From NCBI GenBank assembly GCA_016212785.1, contig JACRDW010000139.1, positions 1 through 11,400 on the forward strand: a stretch of 11,400 nucleotides of DNA, read 5' to 3'. Below are positions 1 through 6,612 of the stretch, in pieces. Under the pieces are notes generated by a model. It saw nothing but the letters and a program-made list of their open reading frames with translations. It searched no databases and had not been told where the DNA came from. Source of the stretch: Methanobacteriota archaeon. Lineage in GTDB: Archaea; Hydrothermarchaeota; Hydrothermarchaeia; Hydrothermarchaeales; JACRDW01. Each line of letters starts with the position of its first letter. Position 1 is the stretch's first letter. Both the position numbers and the translations under genes were made by a program.

Positions 1-19
1 GGAAATCTTCGGTCGCTCC

Positions 20-39
20 CTTTTCTAAAGAAAAGTTTT
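20..39 (+). terminator. Possible intrinsic terminator: A/T hairpin followed by a T run
   Basis: A 7-bp inverted repeat (CTTTTCT at 20-26, AGAAAAG at 29-35) with a 2-base loop is followed directly by TTTT. This could end a transcript entering from the left edge. The stem is weak and T-tract termination in archaea does not need a hairpin, so the call is tentative. No coding sequence is visible in 1-182. Confidence 0.3.
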
Positions 40-72
40 AATAAGTTGACTCCGATAGTTCCATCAATACGC

Positions 73-179
73 CTCTTCTCAGCGTAAAGCCGTGAAGAGC
101 GGCGCTTGCTGCCGCAAATGCGCTCGTTGCGTAGCAACGAAAGCATGAGCGACACCCGTATACTCGCTCTTACAGAGCG
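73..179. repeat. Cluster of short perfect hairpins in spacer DNA
   Basis: Four inverted repeats follow one another: CTCTTC 73-78 with GAAGAG 94-99; GCGGC 99-103 with GCCGC 111-115; CGTTGC 125-130 with GCAACG 134-139 (loop GTA); and CGCTCT 165-170 with AGAGCG 174-179 (loop TAC, which reads GTA on the other strand). An outer CGCTC 121-125 / GAGCG 147-151 pair encloses the third. The last hairpin ends three bases before tRNA-Thr. An ATG-initiated reading frame runs through here on the minus strand, but it crosses the tRNA and is not a gene. Similar GTA-loop hairpins occur near 421-470 and 8323-8341. Confidence 0.6.
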
Positions 180-182
180 AAT

Positions 183-256
183 GCCTCGGTAGCTCAGCCT
201 GGTGGAGCGCCTGCTTGGTAAGCAGGAGGTCGCGGGATCGTAGCCCGCCCGAGGCT
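183..256 (+). tRNA. tRNA-Thr (anticodon GGU)
   Basis: The full cloverleaf can be drawn. The acceptor stem is GCCTCGG 183-189 with CCGAGGC 249-255. The D stem is GCTC 192-195 with GAGC 205-208. The anticodon stem is CCTGC 210-214 with GCAGG 222-226, with loop TTGGTAA and anticodon GGT at 217-219. The T stem is GCGGG 232-236 with CCCGC 244-248. The discriminator is T256 and CCA is not encoded, as usual in archaea. There is no intron. The T loop reads ATCGTAG, with A at position 54 and T at 58 instead of the usual T54 and A58, so the 54:58 pair looks exchanged rather than lost. Confidence 0.95.
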
Positions 257-319
257 CTTATCAATTAGAAAACCCTAGGGAAAAGTATATTCTGTATCTG
301 TTCTTTTTGGGGTGATAGA

Positions 320-341
320 CCTTTTTCTTACAAGAAAAAGG
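320..341 (-). terminator. Hairpin/T-rich terminator downstream of tRNA-Arg
   Basis: A 10-bp inverted repeat (320-329 with 332-341, 2-base loop) lies five bases beyond the 3' end of tRNA-Arg on the minus strand. Read on that strand it gives TTTTT followed by a short stem, a plausible stop for the tRNA transcript. It is symmetrical enough to act on the plus strand as well, for the tRNA-Thr transcript arriving from 256. The 257-319 spacer is AT-rich and shows no gene. Confidence 0.45.
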
Positions 342-345
342 GCTA

Positions 346-418
346 TGCCCACGCCGGGATTTGAACCCGGAACCTACAGGTCCGAAGCCTGTTGCTCTGT
401 CCGTTGAGCTACGTGGGC
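346..418 (-). tRNA. tRNA-Arg (anticodon UCG)
   Basis: On the minus strand the acceptor stem is GCCCACG (418-412) with CGTGGGC (353-347). The D-arm carries GCTC and GAGC. The anticodon stem is ACAGG with CCTGT around the loop CTTCGGA, giving anticodon TCG. The T arm CCGGG-TTCAAAT-CCCGG is standard. The discriminator is A at 346 and CCA is not encoded. There is no intron. It faces tRNA-Thr tail to tail across an 89-base spacer. Confidence 0.95.
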
Positions 419-420
419 TT

Positions 421-470
421 GTTGCGTAAGCAAGACCGCAATACTATTGCGCCTACCTTCGGTATTGCGT
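421..470. repeat. Palindromic spacer next to tRNA-Arg
   Basis: A perfect inverted repeat CGCAATA-C-TATTGCG occupies 437-451. Its left arm can alternatively pair with GTATTGCG at 462-469 (8 bp). A further small stem TTGC-GTAA-GCAA lies at 422-433. TTGCGTAAG occurs twice as a direct repeat (422-430 and 466-474). The block lies upstream of tRNA-Arg on the minus strand and upstream of the AbrB-like gene on the plus strand, so it could hold control elements or be a copy of a dispersed hairpin family. Confidence 0.5.
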
Positions 471-474
471 AAGA

Positions 475-483
475 CTTAATACT
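475..483 (+). promoter_or_regulatory. Possible TATA-like box for the AbrB-like gene
   Basis: TTAATACTA is centred about 28 bases before the ATG at 507, a distance that would give a nearly leaderless mRNA. No Shine-Dalgarno sequence precedes that ATG, which fits. The match to the archaeal box A consensus is only moderate. Confidence 0.35.
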
Positions 484-506
484 ATGTGATTAAAAAGATT
501 GCCGTC

Positions 507-662
507 ATGAAACTGCGCAAAACTGCAAAGGGCAGATATTTCATTCTCCTGCCGGAGGATTTAATCAGGGTTATAAAGTGGAAGGAAGGGGATGAAATCG
601 AGGCTGTGGTAGGCTCGGAGGCTTCTGCAAGAAAAGAGGACATCATTCTAAGGAGGAAATGA
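507..662 (+). CDS. AbrB/SpoVT-like small DNA-binding protein (51 aa)
   Basis: This 51-codon frame reads as a single swapped-hairpin AbrB/MazE domain: a start MKLRKTAKGRY, then ILLPEDLIRVIKWKEGDEIE, then a short basic end. The core pattern (basic strand, LP-x-D/E, helix, W/L-KEGDE) is the hallmark of the family, whose members bind DNA as dimers, either as transition-state type regulators or as antitoxins. No toxin gene (PIN, MazF, RelE) is visible beside it, so a stand-alone regulator is more likely. ATG 507 gives the usual family N-terminus; an in-frame GTG at 486 would add seven residues. Its last 20 bases overlap the 3' end of the convergent PfkB-family gene. Confidence 0.75.
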   Translation: MKLRKTAKGRYFILLPEDLIRVIKWKEGDEIEAVVGSEASARKEDIILRRK

Positions 663-1554
663 AATTTTCTAAATCTTTTCTGTAGGGCAAGCTTTCTCTC
701 GCACCGACTTTGCCTATGCAGAGAGAGGCAACTTTATTCCCGAGCTTTCCGCAGGTTTTCAGGTCCTTTTCCAGCAGCAGGCCGTACAAAAATCCTGCTG
801 CGAATGCATCGCCTGCGCCGGTCGTGTCCACGACTTTAACTGGATAAGCCTCGATTTCGTGAGATTCGCTAGAGCCGGCGACAAAGCAGCCCCTGTGCGC
901 AAGGGTTACGACGACGAGCTTTGCTCCCAGCTCAAGCAGCATTGGTGCCCCTCTCCTATAATCTTTTCCGGTTATGAGCTCGATTTCCTCCTCATTGAGA
1001 AATATAACAAAGCTTTTCTCTATCATCTGCTTTAAATTTTCGAGGCGTTTTCTGGCATAGAGCATGCCTGGGGAAAAGCTGATTTTTACGCCGCTCAGTT
1101 TATCAAGCAGCTTTTTCTGCGCCTGGTAGGAGCGCTCTCCAACAAAGGAAGAGAGGTGAAGAAACTTTGCCTGCCTTGCATAGCTCAGATTTGATTCGTT
1201 TATTTGCAGCTCGTCGTTAACGCCAGGATATGCGTACAGAGCTCTTTCGCCTGAGCTATCTACGAAACCCAGTATTATCCCTGTTCTCCCCTTTGACCTC
1301 GCTATTCCTTTTATGTCCACTCCCTCTTTTTCCAAATCCTTCAGGATAAGCTCGCCTTCTCTGTCGCTGCCGATTTTTCCGATGAACCCGACTCTCATGC
1401 CAAGCCTCGCAAGCGCTGCTATTGTATTCGCTGCGCTGCCGCCGGGACTCTCCTTCAGAGAAATTATGGGAATTTCTTCTCCGCCTCTTGCAATTTTTTC
1501 TACGATGTAGAGCTTATCCAAGTTCAGAGCTCCAACGCCTATTACGTCCATCAT
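643..1554 (-). CDS. PfkB-family carbohydrate/nucleoside kinase
   Basis: This 303-residue protein has the complete ribokinase-family layout. The glycine-rich sugar-binding signature GGSAAN is at 38-43, a lid-forming stretch TGIILGFVDSSGER lies near 91-104, NEEE (the N-x-x-E Mg/phosphate motif) is at 187-190, and DTTGAGDAFAAGF is at 243-255, with Asp249 as the catalytic base and the GAG anion hole before it. The family phosphorylates sugars, sugar phosphates or nucleosides with ATP in the cytoplasm. The substrate cannot be told from the motifs; the N-terminal half resembles the adenosine/ribokinase type. It is the last gene of the DedA-MarC-PfkB operon. Its ATG overlaps the MarC stop as ATGA, suggesting translational coupling, and a second ATG follows immediately. 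Confidence 0.92.
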   Translation of the reverse strand: MMDVIGVGALNLDKLYIVEKIARGGEEIPIISLKESPGGSAANTIAALARLGMRVGFIGKIGSDREGELILKDLEKEGVDIKGIARSKGRTGIILGFVDSSGERALYAYPGVNDELQINESNLSYARQAKFLHLSSFVGERSYQAQKKLLDKLSGVKISFSPGMLYARKRLENLKQMIEKSFVIFLNEEEIELITGKDYRRGAPMLLELGAKLVVVTLAHRGCFVAGSSESHEIEAYPVKVVDTTGAGDAFAAGFLYGLLLEKDLKTCGKLGNKVASLCIGKVGARESLPYRKDLENFISSLE

Positions 1555-2183
1555 ATTCCAACCTGCTTGACAGCTTCCTCGATTCCGGTCATCACGAACT
1601 GCACCGCTATGGCAGAGAGCAGCAACCCCATTATCCTGACCACAACCCTCGTGCCAGTTCGCCCAAGAATTTTGAAGAGATAGTCTGATCTGGCTAGAAT
1701 GATGTAAGAAACCAGAAAAACAAGCAAGATGTCTGCAATTAAAATTATTTCGTTTGTCAGGGTTTTCGCTGAATTGAAGAGCACAATTCCGGTAGTTATT
1801 GCTCCCGGTCCTGTTAAAAGAGGAACTGCCATAGGAGTTACCGTAACATCTTCCCTGACCCTTGCTTCGTCTTCTTCCTCCACAGAGCTCTCTGTTTTCG
1901 TCCTTCTTCCAAACAGCATTTCAAGGGAAATTATAAACAGCAGTATGCCTCCTGCGATTCGAAACGAGTACATCTCTATTCCCAGAAACTGGAATATGTA
2001 ATTGCCCAGCAGGGTGAAAACTACCAGCACGACTGCTGCAATCACGACCGCTTTCTGGACCATTGATTTGCGGTTTTTTGCTTCAAAATTCTCGAGTATT
2101 GAAACGAAAATCGGAACATTTACGATGGGGTCAACTATTATAAATAGAGCAATAAACGAATACACCGCATAGTTTATGTCCAT
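1551..2183 (-). CDS. MarC family (UPF0056) integral membrane protein
   Basis: This 210-residue protein has about six hydrophobic helices. The family core is visible: an N-terminal FIIVDPIVNVPIF segment with the conserved Asp-Pro, and a central TPMAVPLLTGPGAITTG segment rich in Pro and Gly. An acidic and charged cytoplasmic loop (RRTKTESSVEEEDEAR) lies between. The family occurs widely in bacteria and archaea and its transport substrate is not established; the original link of MarC to multiple antibiotic resistance was not upheld. The start is placed at ATG 2183, preceded by GAGTGATT, a Shine-Dalgarno-like match; an upstream GTG at 2192 would add three residues. It lies 24 bases after the DedA gene and overlaps PfkB by four bases. 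Confidence 0.9.
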   Translation of the reverse strand: MDINYAVYSFIALFIIVDPIVNVPIFVSILENFEAKNRKSMVQKAVVIAAVVLVVFTLLGNYIFQFLGIEMYSFRIAGGILLFIISLEMLFGRRTKTESSVEEEDEARVREDVTVTPMAVPLLTGPGAITTGIVLFNSAKTLTNEIILIADILLVFLVSYIILARSDYLFKILGRTGTRVVVRIMGLLLSAIAVQFVMTGIEEAVKQVGI

Positions 2184-2207
2184 GCTAATCACTCTGCAGG
2201 CGATAAC

Positions 2208-2795
2208 TTAAACTTTATTCCTGCGCATCACGAGGAAATAGTACAAGAGAACCCCGGCTATGAGCAGTGAGAAGGTGACTGCATAATTGGAAGGATTGGT
2301 CAGGTGCTCATAAGCGTTTTGGAGGACTTTCCCTGCTTTAAACTTCGAAGGGTCGTAGAATTCCTCCAGGATTTGCGCTTCCAAATAAAACCGCAGGAAG
2401 GAACCTGCGCCAGTATACCAAGAGAACAGCGCCGGGCTGTACCTCATGCCTCCCGCGATAACAGAAATAGGCTTGCTCGGAAAGAAAGGAATCAGCCTTG
2501 CCAGGAAGAGAGTCCAGCTGCCGTATTTTTTGAAGAATAGTTTACCCTTCTCTATTTCCCTTTCCTGGATATGTATAATTTTCAGTCCGAGGTAGCCGAT
2601 GAGGTAATCAATCAAGGCTCCGAGAGTAACAAAAACCATGCCGAGTACAGCGATGCTTAAAGCTGAAAGTTTAATGGACATTCCGTAAACTATGCTGAGT
2701 TCTAGCGGCACTACCCCGAAGGCAGTGTCAAGCACGATGAGCAGTATGAGCACAAGCAGGGGCTGCTCCTTAATAATATCAACTATCGCAAGCAT
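2208..2795 (-). CDS. DedA/VTT (SNARE-associated) family membrane protein
   Basis: This 195-residue protein has an N-terminal hydrophobic pair of helices. A VTT-type core follows, in which FFKKYGSWTLFLARLIPFFP leads into ISVIAGGMRYS, and it ends with a C-terminal TM segment and RRNK tail. The Arg-x-x-Pro and GGxxxM/S pattern is typical of DedA proteins, which form re-entrant loops and in several bacteria act in lipid carrier or proton-coupled transport. The archaeal role is unknown. The frame extends upstream to a TTG at 2837, but that would place the shared TATA box inside the gene. ATG 2795, 26 bases from the box, fits a leaderless mRNA and is preferred. It is the first gene of the minus-strand operon. 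Confidence 0.85.
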   Translation of the reverse strand: MLAIVDIIKEQPLLVLILLIVLDTAFGVVPLELSIVYGMSIKLSALSIAVLGMVFVTLGALIDYLIGYLGLKIIHIQEREIEKGKLFFKKYGSWTLFLARLIPFFPSKPISVIAGGMRYSPALFSWYTGAGSFLRFYLEAQILEEFYDPSKFKAGKVLQNAYEHLTNPSNYAVTFSLLIAGVLLYYFLVMRRNKV

Positions 2796-2815
2796 GCTAC
2801 CGCTTAATGCTTCAT

Positions 2816-2828
2816 GCTTATAAATAAC
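2816..2828. promoter_or_regulatory. Shared divergent TATA box
   Basis: GCTTATAAATAAC contains TTATAAATA on the plus strand and TATTTATAA on the minus strand, both good archaeal box A sequences. Its centre (about 2822) is 25 bases from the endonuclease V ATG at 2847 and about 27 bases from the DedA ATG at 2795. Transcription starting 22-27 bases from the box would begin at or next to each start codon, giving leaderless messages in both directions from one element. Confidence 0.7.
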
Positions 2829-2846
2829 TTTTCGCAAATAATAAGC

Positions 2847-3506
2847 ATGGATTTAGATAAACTGATAGCTGTTCAGAATAAACTGGCGAGGGGGGTAATT
2901 TTAGAAGACAGATTCGGGGAGATTGAAAAAATTGCGGGCTGCGACGCTGCGTACGACGGAGATAGAGCATTCTCGGCTGCTGTCGTTTTAGATTATGCCG
3001 CACTGGAAGTAATCGAGGAAAGCGTGGCAGAAAGCAGAGTTACATTTCCGTACATTCCAACCTTTTTAGCTTTCAGAGAAACGAAGCCGCTGATGAAAGC
3101 GATTGAGAAATTGAAAAACAAATTTGACGTCCTGCTTTTAGACGGTCAGGGCATAGCGCATCCCCGCGGCCTGGGAATCGCATCCCATCTCGGCGTTGCA
3201 TTGAATGTTCCAACGATTGGAGTTGCGAAGCGCATTCTGTGCGGCGAGGTGAGAGGAAAAATACAGCCGAACAAACCTGCGCAGATATTTTATAACGGAA
3301 GGCACGTAGGTTATGCCCTGCAAACTAAGAAAAATACCTCGCCGCTCTACATAAGCCCGGGCACTGGAGTATCTCTGGATTCGTCTCTGAAGATAGTTGT
3401 GCACTGCATAAAGAAGCACAAACTTCCCGAGCCGCTCAGACTTGCGCACAACTTGGCGCTACTGAAGCGAAAGAGGGAAAGGGTTAAATATGCAAGTGCG
3501 ATGTGA
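2847..3506 (+). CDS. nfi: Endonuclease V (deoxyinosine 3' endonuclease)
   Basis: This 219-residue enzyme is the length of characterised archaeal EndoV proteins. It cleaves DNA at the second phosphodiester bond 3' of deoxyinosine and so repairs deaminated adenine, a heavy burden at high temperature. Motifs in order: GCDAAY with the metal-binding Asp33; the wedge/recognition segment YIPTFLAFRE at 69-78, ending with catalytic Glu78; and DGQGIAHPRGLGIASHLG from 99, with Asp99 and His105; then PTIGVAKR. All catalytic positions are kept. The start is ATG 2847; a frame open back to 2814 would read through the TATA box. It heads the plus-strand run, and its stop overlaps a possible GTG start of the next gene. 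Confidence 0.95.
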   Translation: MDLDKLIAVQNKLARGVILEDRFGEIEKIAGCDAAYDGDRAFSAAVVLDYAALEVIEESVAESRVTFPYIPTFLAFRETKPLMKAIEKLKNKFDVLLLDGQGIAHPRGLGIASHLGVALNVPTIGVAKRILCGEVRGKIQPNKPAQIFYNGRHVGYALQTKKNTSPLYISPGTGVSLDSSLKIVVHCIKKHKLPEPLRLAHNLALLKRKRERVKYASAM

Positions 3507-3520
3507 TAAAAATCGAGAGA

Positions 3521-5395
3521 ATGAAAGCGATTTTAATTTTGCTGTTTGTGGTATTAATTCCAGTCGTAAGCGGGGCTGAATTAAAGGGGCAGGTCGTAAT
3601 AAACACCTATCACAATGCCCAGAATGAAGACCTTGACTACAAAGTTCAGACGCTCACCGACCTTCTTAAATCCGGGAATTTTAGCGTAAAGGAAGTAAAG
3701 GATAGACCCCTATCCTATACTCTGCTCAAGAATTACGATGTTCTAGTTCTGCTCACGCCCACCAGCTACTTCACCGACGGAGAGATATCGGATGTGCTGC
3801 GCTTTGCCCAGGAAGGCGGCGGCGTGCTGCTGATCGGCGAATCAAACGAGTATCCCACGCACAGAATCGGCAACGTAACGCAGTACTTCAATGCGGATTA
3901 CCTGAACACGCTCTCCAAAAAATTTGGAATATCCTTCAATAGGGATACTCTGTCAGAGAAGAGGGACGGCAGAATAGTGCACGACGTCGCAATATCGAAT
4001 TTTGAAAAGCACGCTATAACAGAAGGAGTGGGAAGCCTCAACTTGATCGTGGCGGCGACTTTAACTCTATCTGGCAAAGCTGTCAAGATAGCGTCGGGCG
4101 GCGATACTGCGTACTCCCAGGTATACGATATCGTTTCCTATCCTCCGGTTGCTGCTGTATCCCGCTACGGCTACGGGCGCATCGCAGCGGTGAGCGATAC
4201 CGAGGGCTACATCCAGTATGAAAATAAATTCCTGCTAAATGCCTTTAACTGGCTGAGTATTAAGTCAAAGCTTACGGAAGCGAGCGCATACCTGGGCAAC
4301 GGAACGCAGCTTCTGTCGCTCGACGAGTACAGCGGCGCAAAGTTGAAACTTGAAAGCGCTCTGAGCATTTACACATCGCTGGAAATAGGCGAAAAGGTGA
4401 ACGAAACAAGGGCTCTCGTAGCAATATGCGACAAGGGTATAAATGCAAATTCCCTGATGCAGGCAGCATATAGGCATTACGAAAATAAAAATTATACGGA
4501 AGCGAAGGCGAAATTTGAGGACGCAAACAAGCTCTACATGGAATTGAACAACGCTGCAAAAATCGAGGAAAGCAAAAACATGATTGAAAAGTCAGCCCAG
4601 TTTGTGGGCGGCATTTCTCAATTTAGTGAGGCTGTAAAATATTTCGATGTGGGAGAGTATGCAAAGGCAAGAGAAGCCTTTGAAGAGGCAAAGAAAAAAT
4701 TTGCAGCACTCAACAATGCGGAGATGGTCAAAAAATCAGAGGAAATGATATTAAAATCCAGCAAGGGCAGCGAGGCACTTGGTTTATTCGCCCTCGGAAG
4801 CGAGCAGTTTAAAAGCAAGGAGTTTGCAAGGGCGAAGGCTACGATTTCTCAGGCAAGGCAGATGTTTGCTGACCTCGGAAATTCTCAGAAAGTCCAAGAA
4901 CTGCAGAATTTTATAGAAAAAATAGAAAAGTACATGCTGGCATATTCAAAGTATGCCGAGGCAGAGGCAGCTTTTAATAAGGAGGAATATGAGAAAGCCA
5001 GGGATGCTTTTTCTGGTGCCAAGGTGCTCTTCGCAGAGCTGGGCGATGACGAGATGAGCAGGAAGTCCGGCGAGATGGCGGAAAAAAGCATTTCAGAAAT
5101 AAAGGAGAGAACGAGGGTGAGGACTGCGATTGTGGCTGGAATTCTGGTCTTGCTTGCATGCGGCGCAATTTTTGTATGGTGGACCGGCAGGCAGAGGAAG
5201 CTGGAAAAAGCTCCGAAAGTTAAGGTTACTGGAAAGACAGCTAAAATAAAGGAAATAGAAGGGGAACTAAAAAAACTCGAGCTGCGCTATGCGCAGGGCG
5301 GACTGTCCAAGAAAGAGTACGTAAATACAAGAAGAAATCTGGAAGAAAAAATAGAAGCAGAGGAGCAAAAAATAAAGAAGACATTCTTTAAATGA
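3521..5395 (+). CDS. Exported GATase-like/TPR-repeat protein with C-terminal TM and SHOCT-like tail
   Basis: This protein has about 624 residues. It begins with a signal peptide (MKAILILLFVVLIPVVSG, probable cut before AELKG). Residues 20-250 form an alpha/beta domain with YDVLVLLTPTSYFTDGE and GGGVLLIGES strands and a GYGRIAAVSD segment, resembling the DUF4350/GldG-type GATase-like domains, apparently without a catalytic Cys. Five degenerate TPR-like repeats of about 45-55 residues follow (starting near 252, 313, 367, 418 and 471), each built on Y-E-A/F-x-x-A-x-x-F-x-x-A. A single TM helix lies at about 535-556, and a cytoplasmic tail of basic residues ends in a SHOCT-like hairpin (ELRYAQGGLSKKEY). 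The topology is an outer-face sensor or scaffold. ATG 3521 starts the signal peptide cleanly; GTG 3503, overlapping the EndoV stop, is the alternative. The gene ends nine bases before MscS. Confidence 0.75.
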   Translation: MKAILILLFVVLIPVVSGAELKGQVVINTYHNAQNEDLDYKVQTLTDLLKSGNFSVKEVKDRPLSYTLLKNYDVLVLLTPTSYFTDGEISDVLRFAQEGGGVLLIGESNEYPTHRIGNVTQYFNADYLNTLSKKFGISFNRDTLSEKRDGRIVHDVAISNFEKHAITEGVGSLNLIVAATLTLSGKAVKIASGGDTAYSQVYDIVSYPPVAAVSRYGYGRIAAVSDTEGYIQYENKFLLNAFNWLSIKSKLTEASAYLGNGTQLLSLDEYSGAKLKLESALSIYTSLEIGEKVNETRALVAICDKGINANSLMQAAYRHYENKNYTEAKAKFEDANKLYMELNNAAKIEESKNMIEKSAQFVGGISQFSEAVKYFDVGEYAKAREAFEEAKKKFAALNNAEMVKKSEEMILKSSKGSEALGLFALGSEQFKSKEFARAKATISQARQMFADLGNSQKVQELQNFIEKIEKYMLAYSKYAEAEAAFNKEEYEKARDAFSGAKVLFAELGDDEMSRKSGEMAEKSISEIKERTRVRTAIVAGILVLLACGAIFVWWTGRQRKLEKAPKVKVTGKTAKIKEIEGELKKLELRYAQGGLSKKEYVNTRRNLEEKIEAEEQKIKKTFFK

Positions 5396-5404
5396 GGTGA
5401 CAAA

Positions 5405-6205
5405 ATGCAGCTTCAGGTCGACCCTGTTGTATTGAGAATAATCGAAGTGGCAGTGCTGGCAGTGGTTTTTTTCATAATCTACTTGTATGCGCTTTCCAAG
5501 GTGAAGGCGTATGCCAGAGAAAACGACATACCCCTGCAAAAAGCGAGGAGCCTTATGAATACAGCCAAGGCAATAGTGCTTGCGTTGTTCATTTTCGTCG
5601 CACTGCACATCGGAGGCGCAATAACCAATTTAGCTCTCTCAACGAGCATCATCGGCGCTGTGCTTATACTCGTTTCTCAGAGCTTCCTCAGCAGCTTCGT
5701 TTCCGGTATATATATAGTTGCCTCGAAACCTTTCACCTACGGAGACAGAATCGAAGTCGGAGAATACATAGGAGACGTCCAGGACATTGGAATTATAAAC
5801 ACCAAAATAAAAACTCCGAATAACGAAATCATTGCGATACCGAACTCAATTTTTTTGTCTAAAGAAATTAAAAATTATGACATCTTCGGCTCTGAAGTGG
5901 TTGTAGAACTCGAGGACATAAGCATAAGCTACGACTCTGACCTGAAAAAAGCAAAAGCCCTAATCTTGGACATACTCAAGAGCCATGCAAAGGAAAATCC
6001 GCACATGCTGCGCGAACCTGAGCCGAGAGCGACTACAGGCAAGTTTGGAGATTCCGCAATTCTCCTGAAAGTCAAATTTTACATAGACGACGTCAGAGTA
6101 AGAGGAATAATTTCTTCTGAAATAAGGGACAGAATAAAAAGCGCATTCGATGCCAACGGAATAGAAATACCACTCCCGCACAGAGTCGTTTACATGAAAA
6201 AGTAG
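5405..6205 (+). CDS. MscS-family mechanosensitive ion channel
   Basis: This 266-residue protein has the minimal MscS design. There are three hydrophobic helices (about 8-30, 48-72 and 76-100); the last is the pore helix rich in Gly, Ala and Ser. The family signature follows, FVSGIYIVASKPFTYGDRIE with IGDVQDIG and later IIAIPNS, forming the beta domain. A C-terminal alpha/beta vestibule domain contains the 195-260 segment. Such channels open under membrane tension and release solutes after hypo-osmotic shock. A strong ribosome-binding site GAGGTGA precedes the ATG, unlike the leaderless first gene of the run, as expected for an internal operon gene. The spacing of nine bases upstream and twelve downstream suggests co-transcription with the TPR protein and the receiver gene. 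Confidence 0.95.
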   Translation: MQLQVDPVVLRIIEVAVLAVVFFIIYLYALSKVKAYARENDIPLQKARSLMNTAKAIVLALFIFVALHIGGAITNLALSTSIIGAVLILVSQSFLSSFVSGIYIVASKPFTYGDRIEVGEYIGDVQDIGIINTKIKTPNNEIIAIPNSIFLSKEIKNYDIFGSEVVVELEDISISYDSDLKKAKALILDILKSHAKENPHMLREPEPRATTGKFGDSAILLKVKFYIDDVRVRGIISSEIRDRIKSAFDANGIEIPLPHRVVYMKK

Positions 6206-6217
6206 GAGAGCGCTAAA

Positions 6218-6604
6218 ATGAAAATAATGGTCGTGGACGACGAGCCGGACATCGTTGTTATCGTAGGGGAGATGCTCAGAAAAGCCGGCTATGGTGTTAT
6301 AGAGGCGCGCAACGGAAGAGAGTGCCTGGAAAAGCTGAAGAAAGAAAAGCCGGATTTAATCTTGCTGGACGTGATGATGCCGGACATACTGGGCTGGGAC
6401 GTGTGCAAGAAAATCAAGGAAGACGAGATGACGAAGTCAATTCCGGTCGCAATGCTTACGGTCAAATCCACAGACGAAGATAAGGAAAGGAGCTTCAAGT
6501 ATGCGCACTGCGATGCGCACATAAACAAGCCGATTATAAGGGAAAAGCTGCTGAGCACTGTAGAATGGTTGCTGAAAAACATTCCAAAAAAGAGCTTGAG
6601 GTAG
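6218..6604 (+). CDS. Stand-alone response regulator receiver domain (CheY-like)
   Basis: This 128-residue protein is one receiver domain with no output domain. The acidic pocket is DDE at 7-9, the phospho-acceptor is Asp51 in LLDVMMPD, the switch Thr is T81 in MLTVKS, and the essential Lys is K104 in NKP, so phosphorylation should be possible. The aromatic switch position three residues before the Lys is His101 rather than Tyr or Phe. It should act by protein-protein contact, for example with a KaiC-like ATPase or a kinase, and no histidine kinase gene is present in the window. AGGAGAG lies eight bases before the ATG. Its neighbours are MscS (12 bases away) and the KaiC-like gene (8 bases away). 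Confidence 0.93.
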   Translation: MKIMVVDDEPDIVVIVGEMLRKAGYGVIEARNGRECLEKLKKEKPDLILLDVMMPDILGWDVCKKIKEDEMTKSIPVAMLTVKSTDEDKERSFKYAHCDAHINKPIIREKLLSTVEWLLKNIPKKSLR

Positions 6605-6612
6605 GGGAATAA

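Noticed and set aside
73..179. Possible CRISPR array or riboswitch
   Set aside because: The repeats are hairpins with different stems, with no regular spacers or constant repeat unit, and no recognised aptamer is seen.
79..264. 61-residue minus-strand reading frame
   Set aside because: It crosses the tRNA-Thr gene and the hairpin cluster and has no protein-like composition.
507..662. AbrB-like gene as antitoxin of a toxin-antitoxin pair
   Set aside because: No PIN, MazF or RelE-like frame lies within the flanking sequence on either strand.
2814..2846. Upstream extension of endonuclease V from ATG 2814
   Set aside because: It would place the TATA box inside the gene and add residues not found in the family; ATG 2847 fits both promoter spacing and length.
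5267..5608. 113-residue minus-strand reading frame
   Set aside because: It is antisense to the TPR-protein tail and the MscS start and has no family motif.
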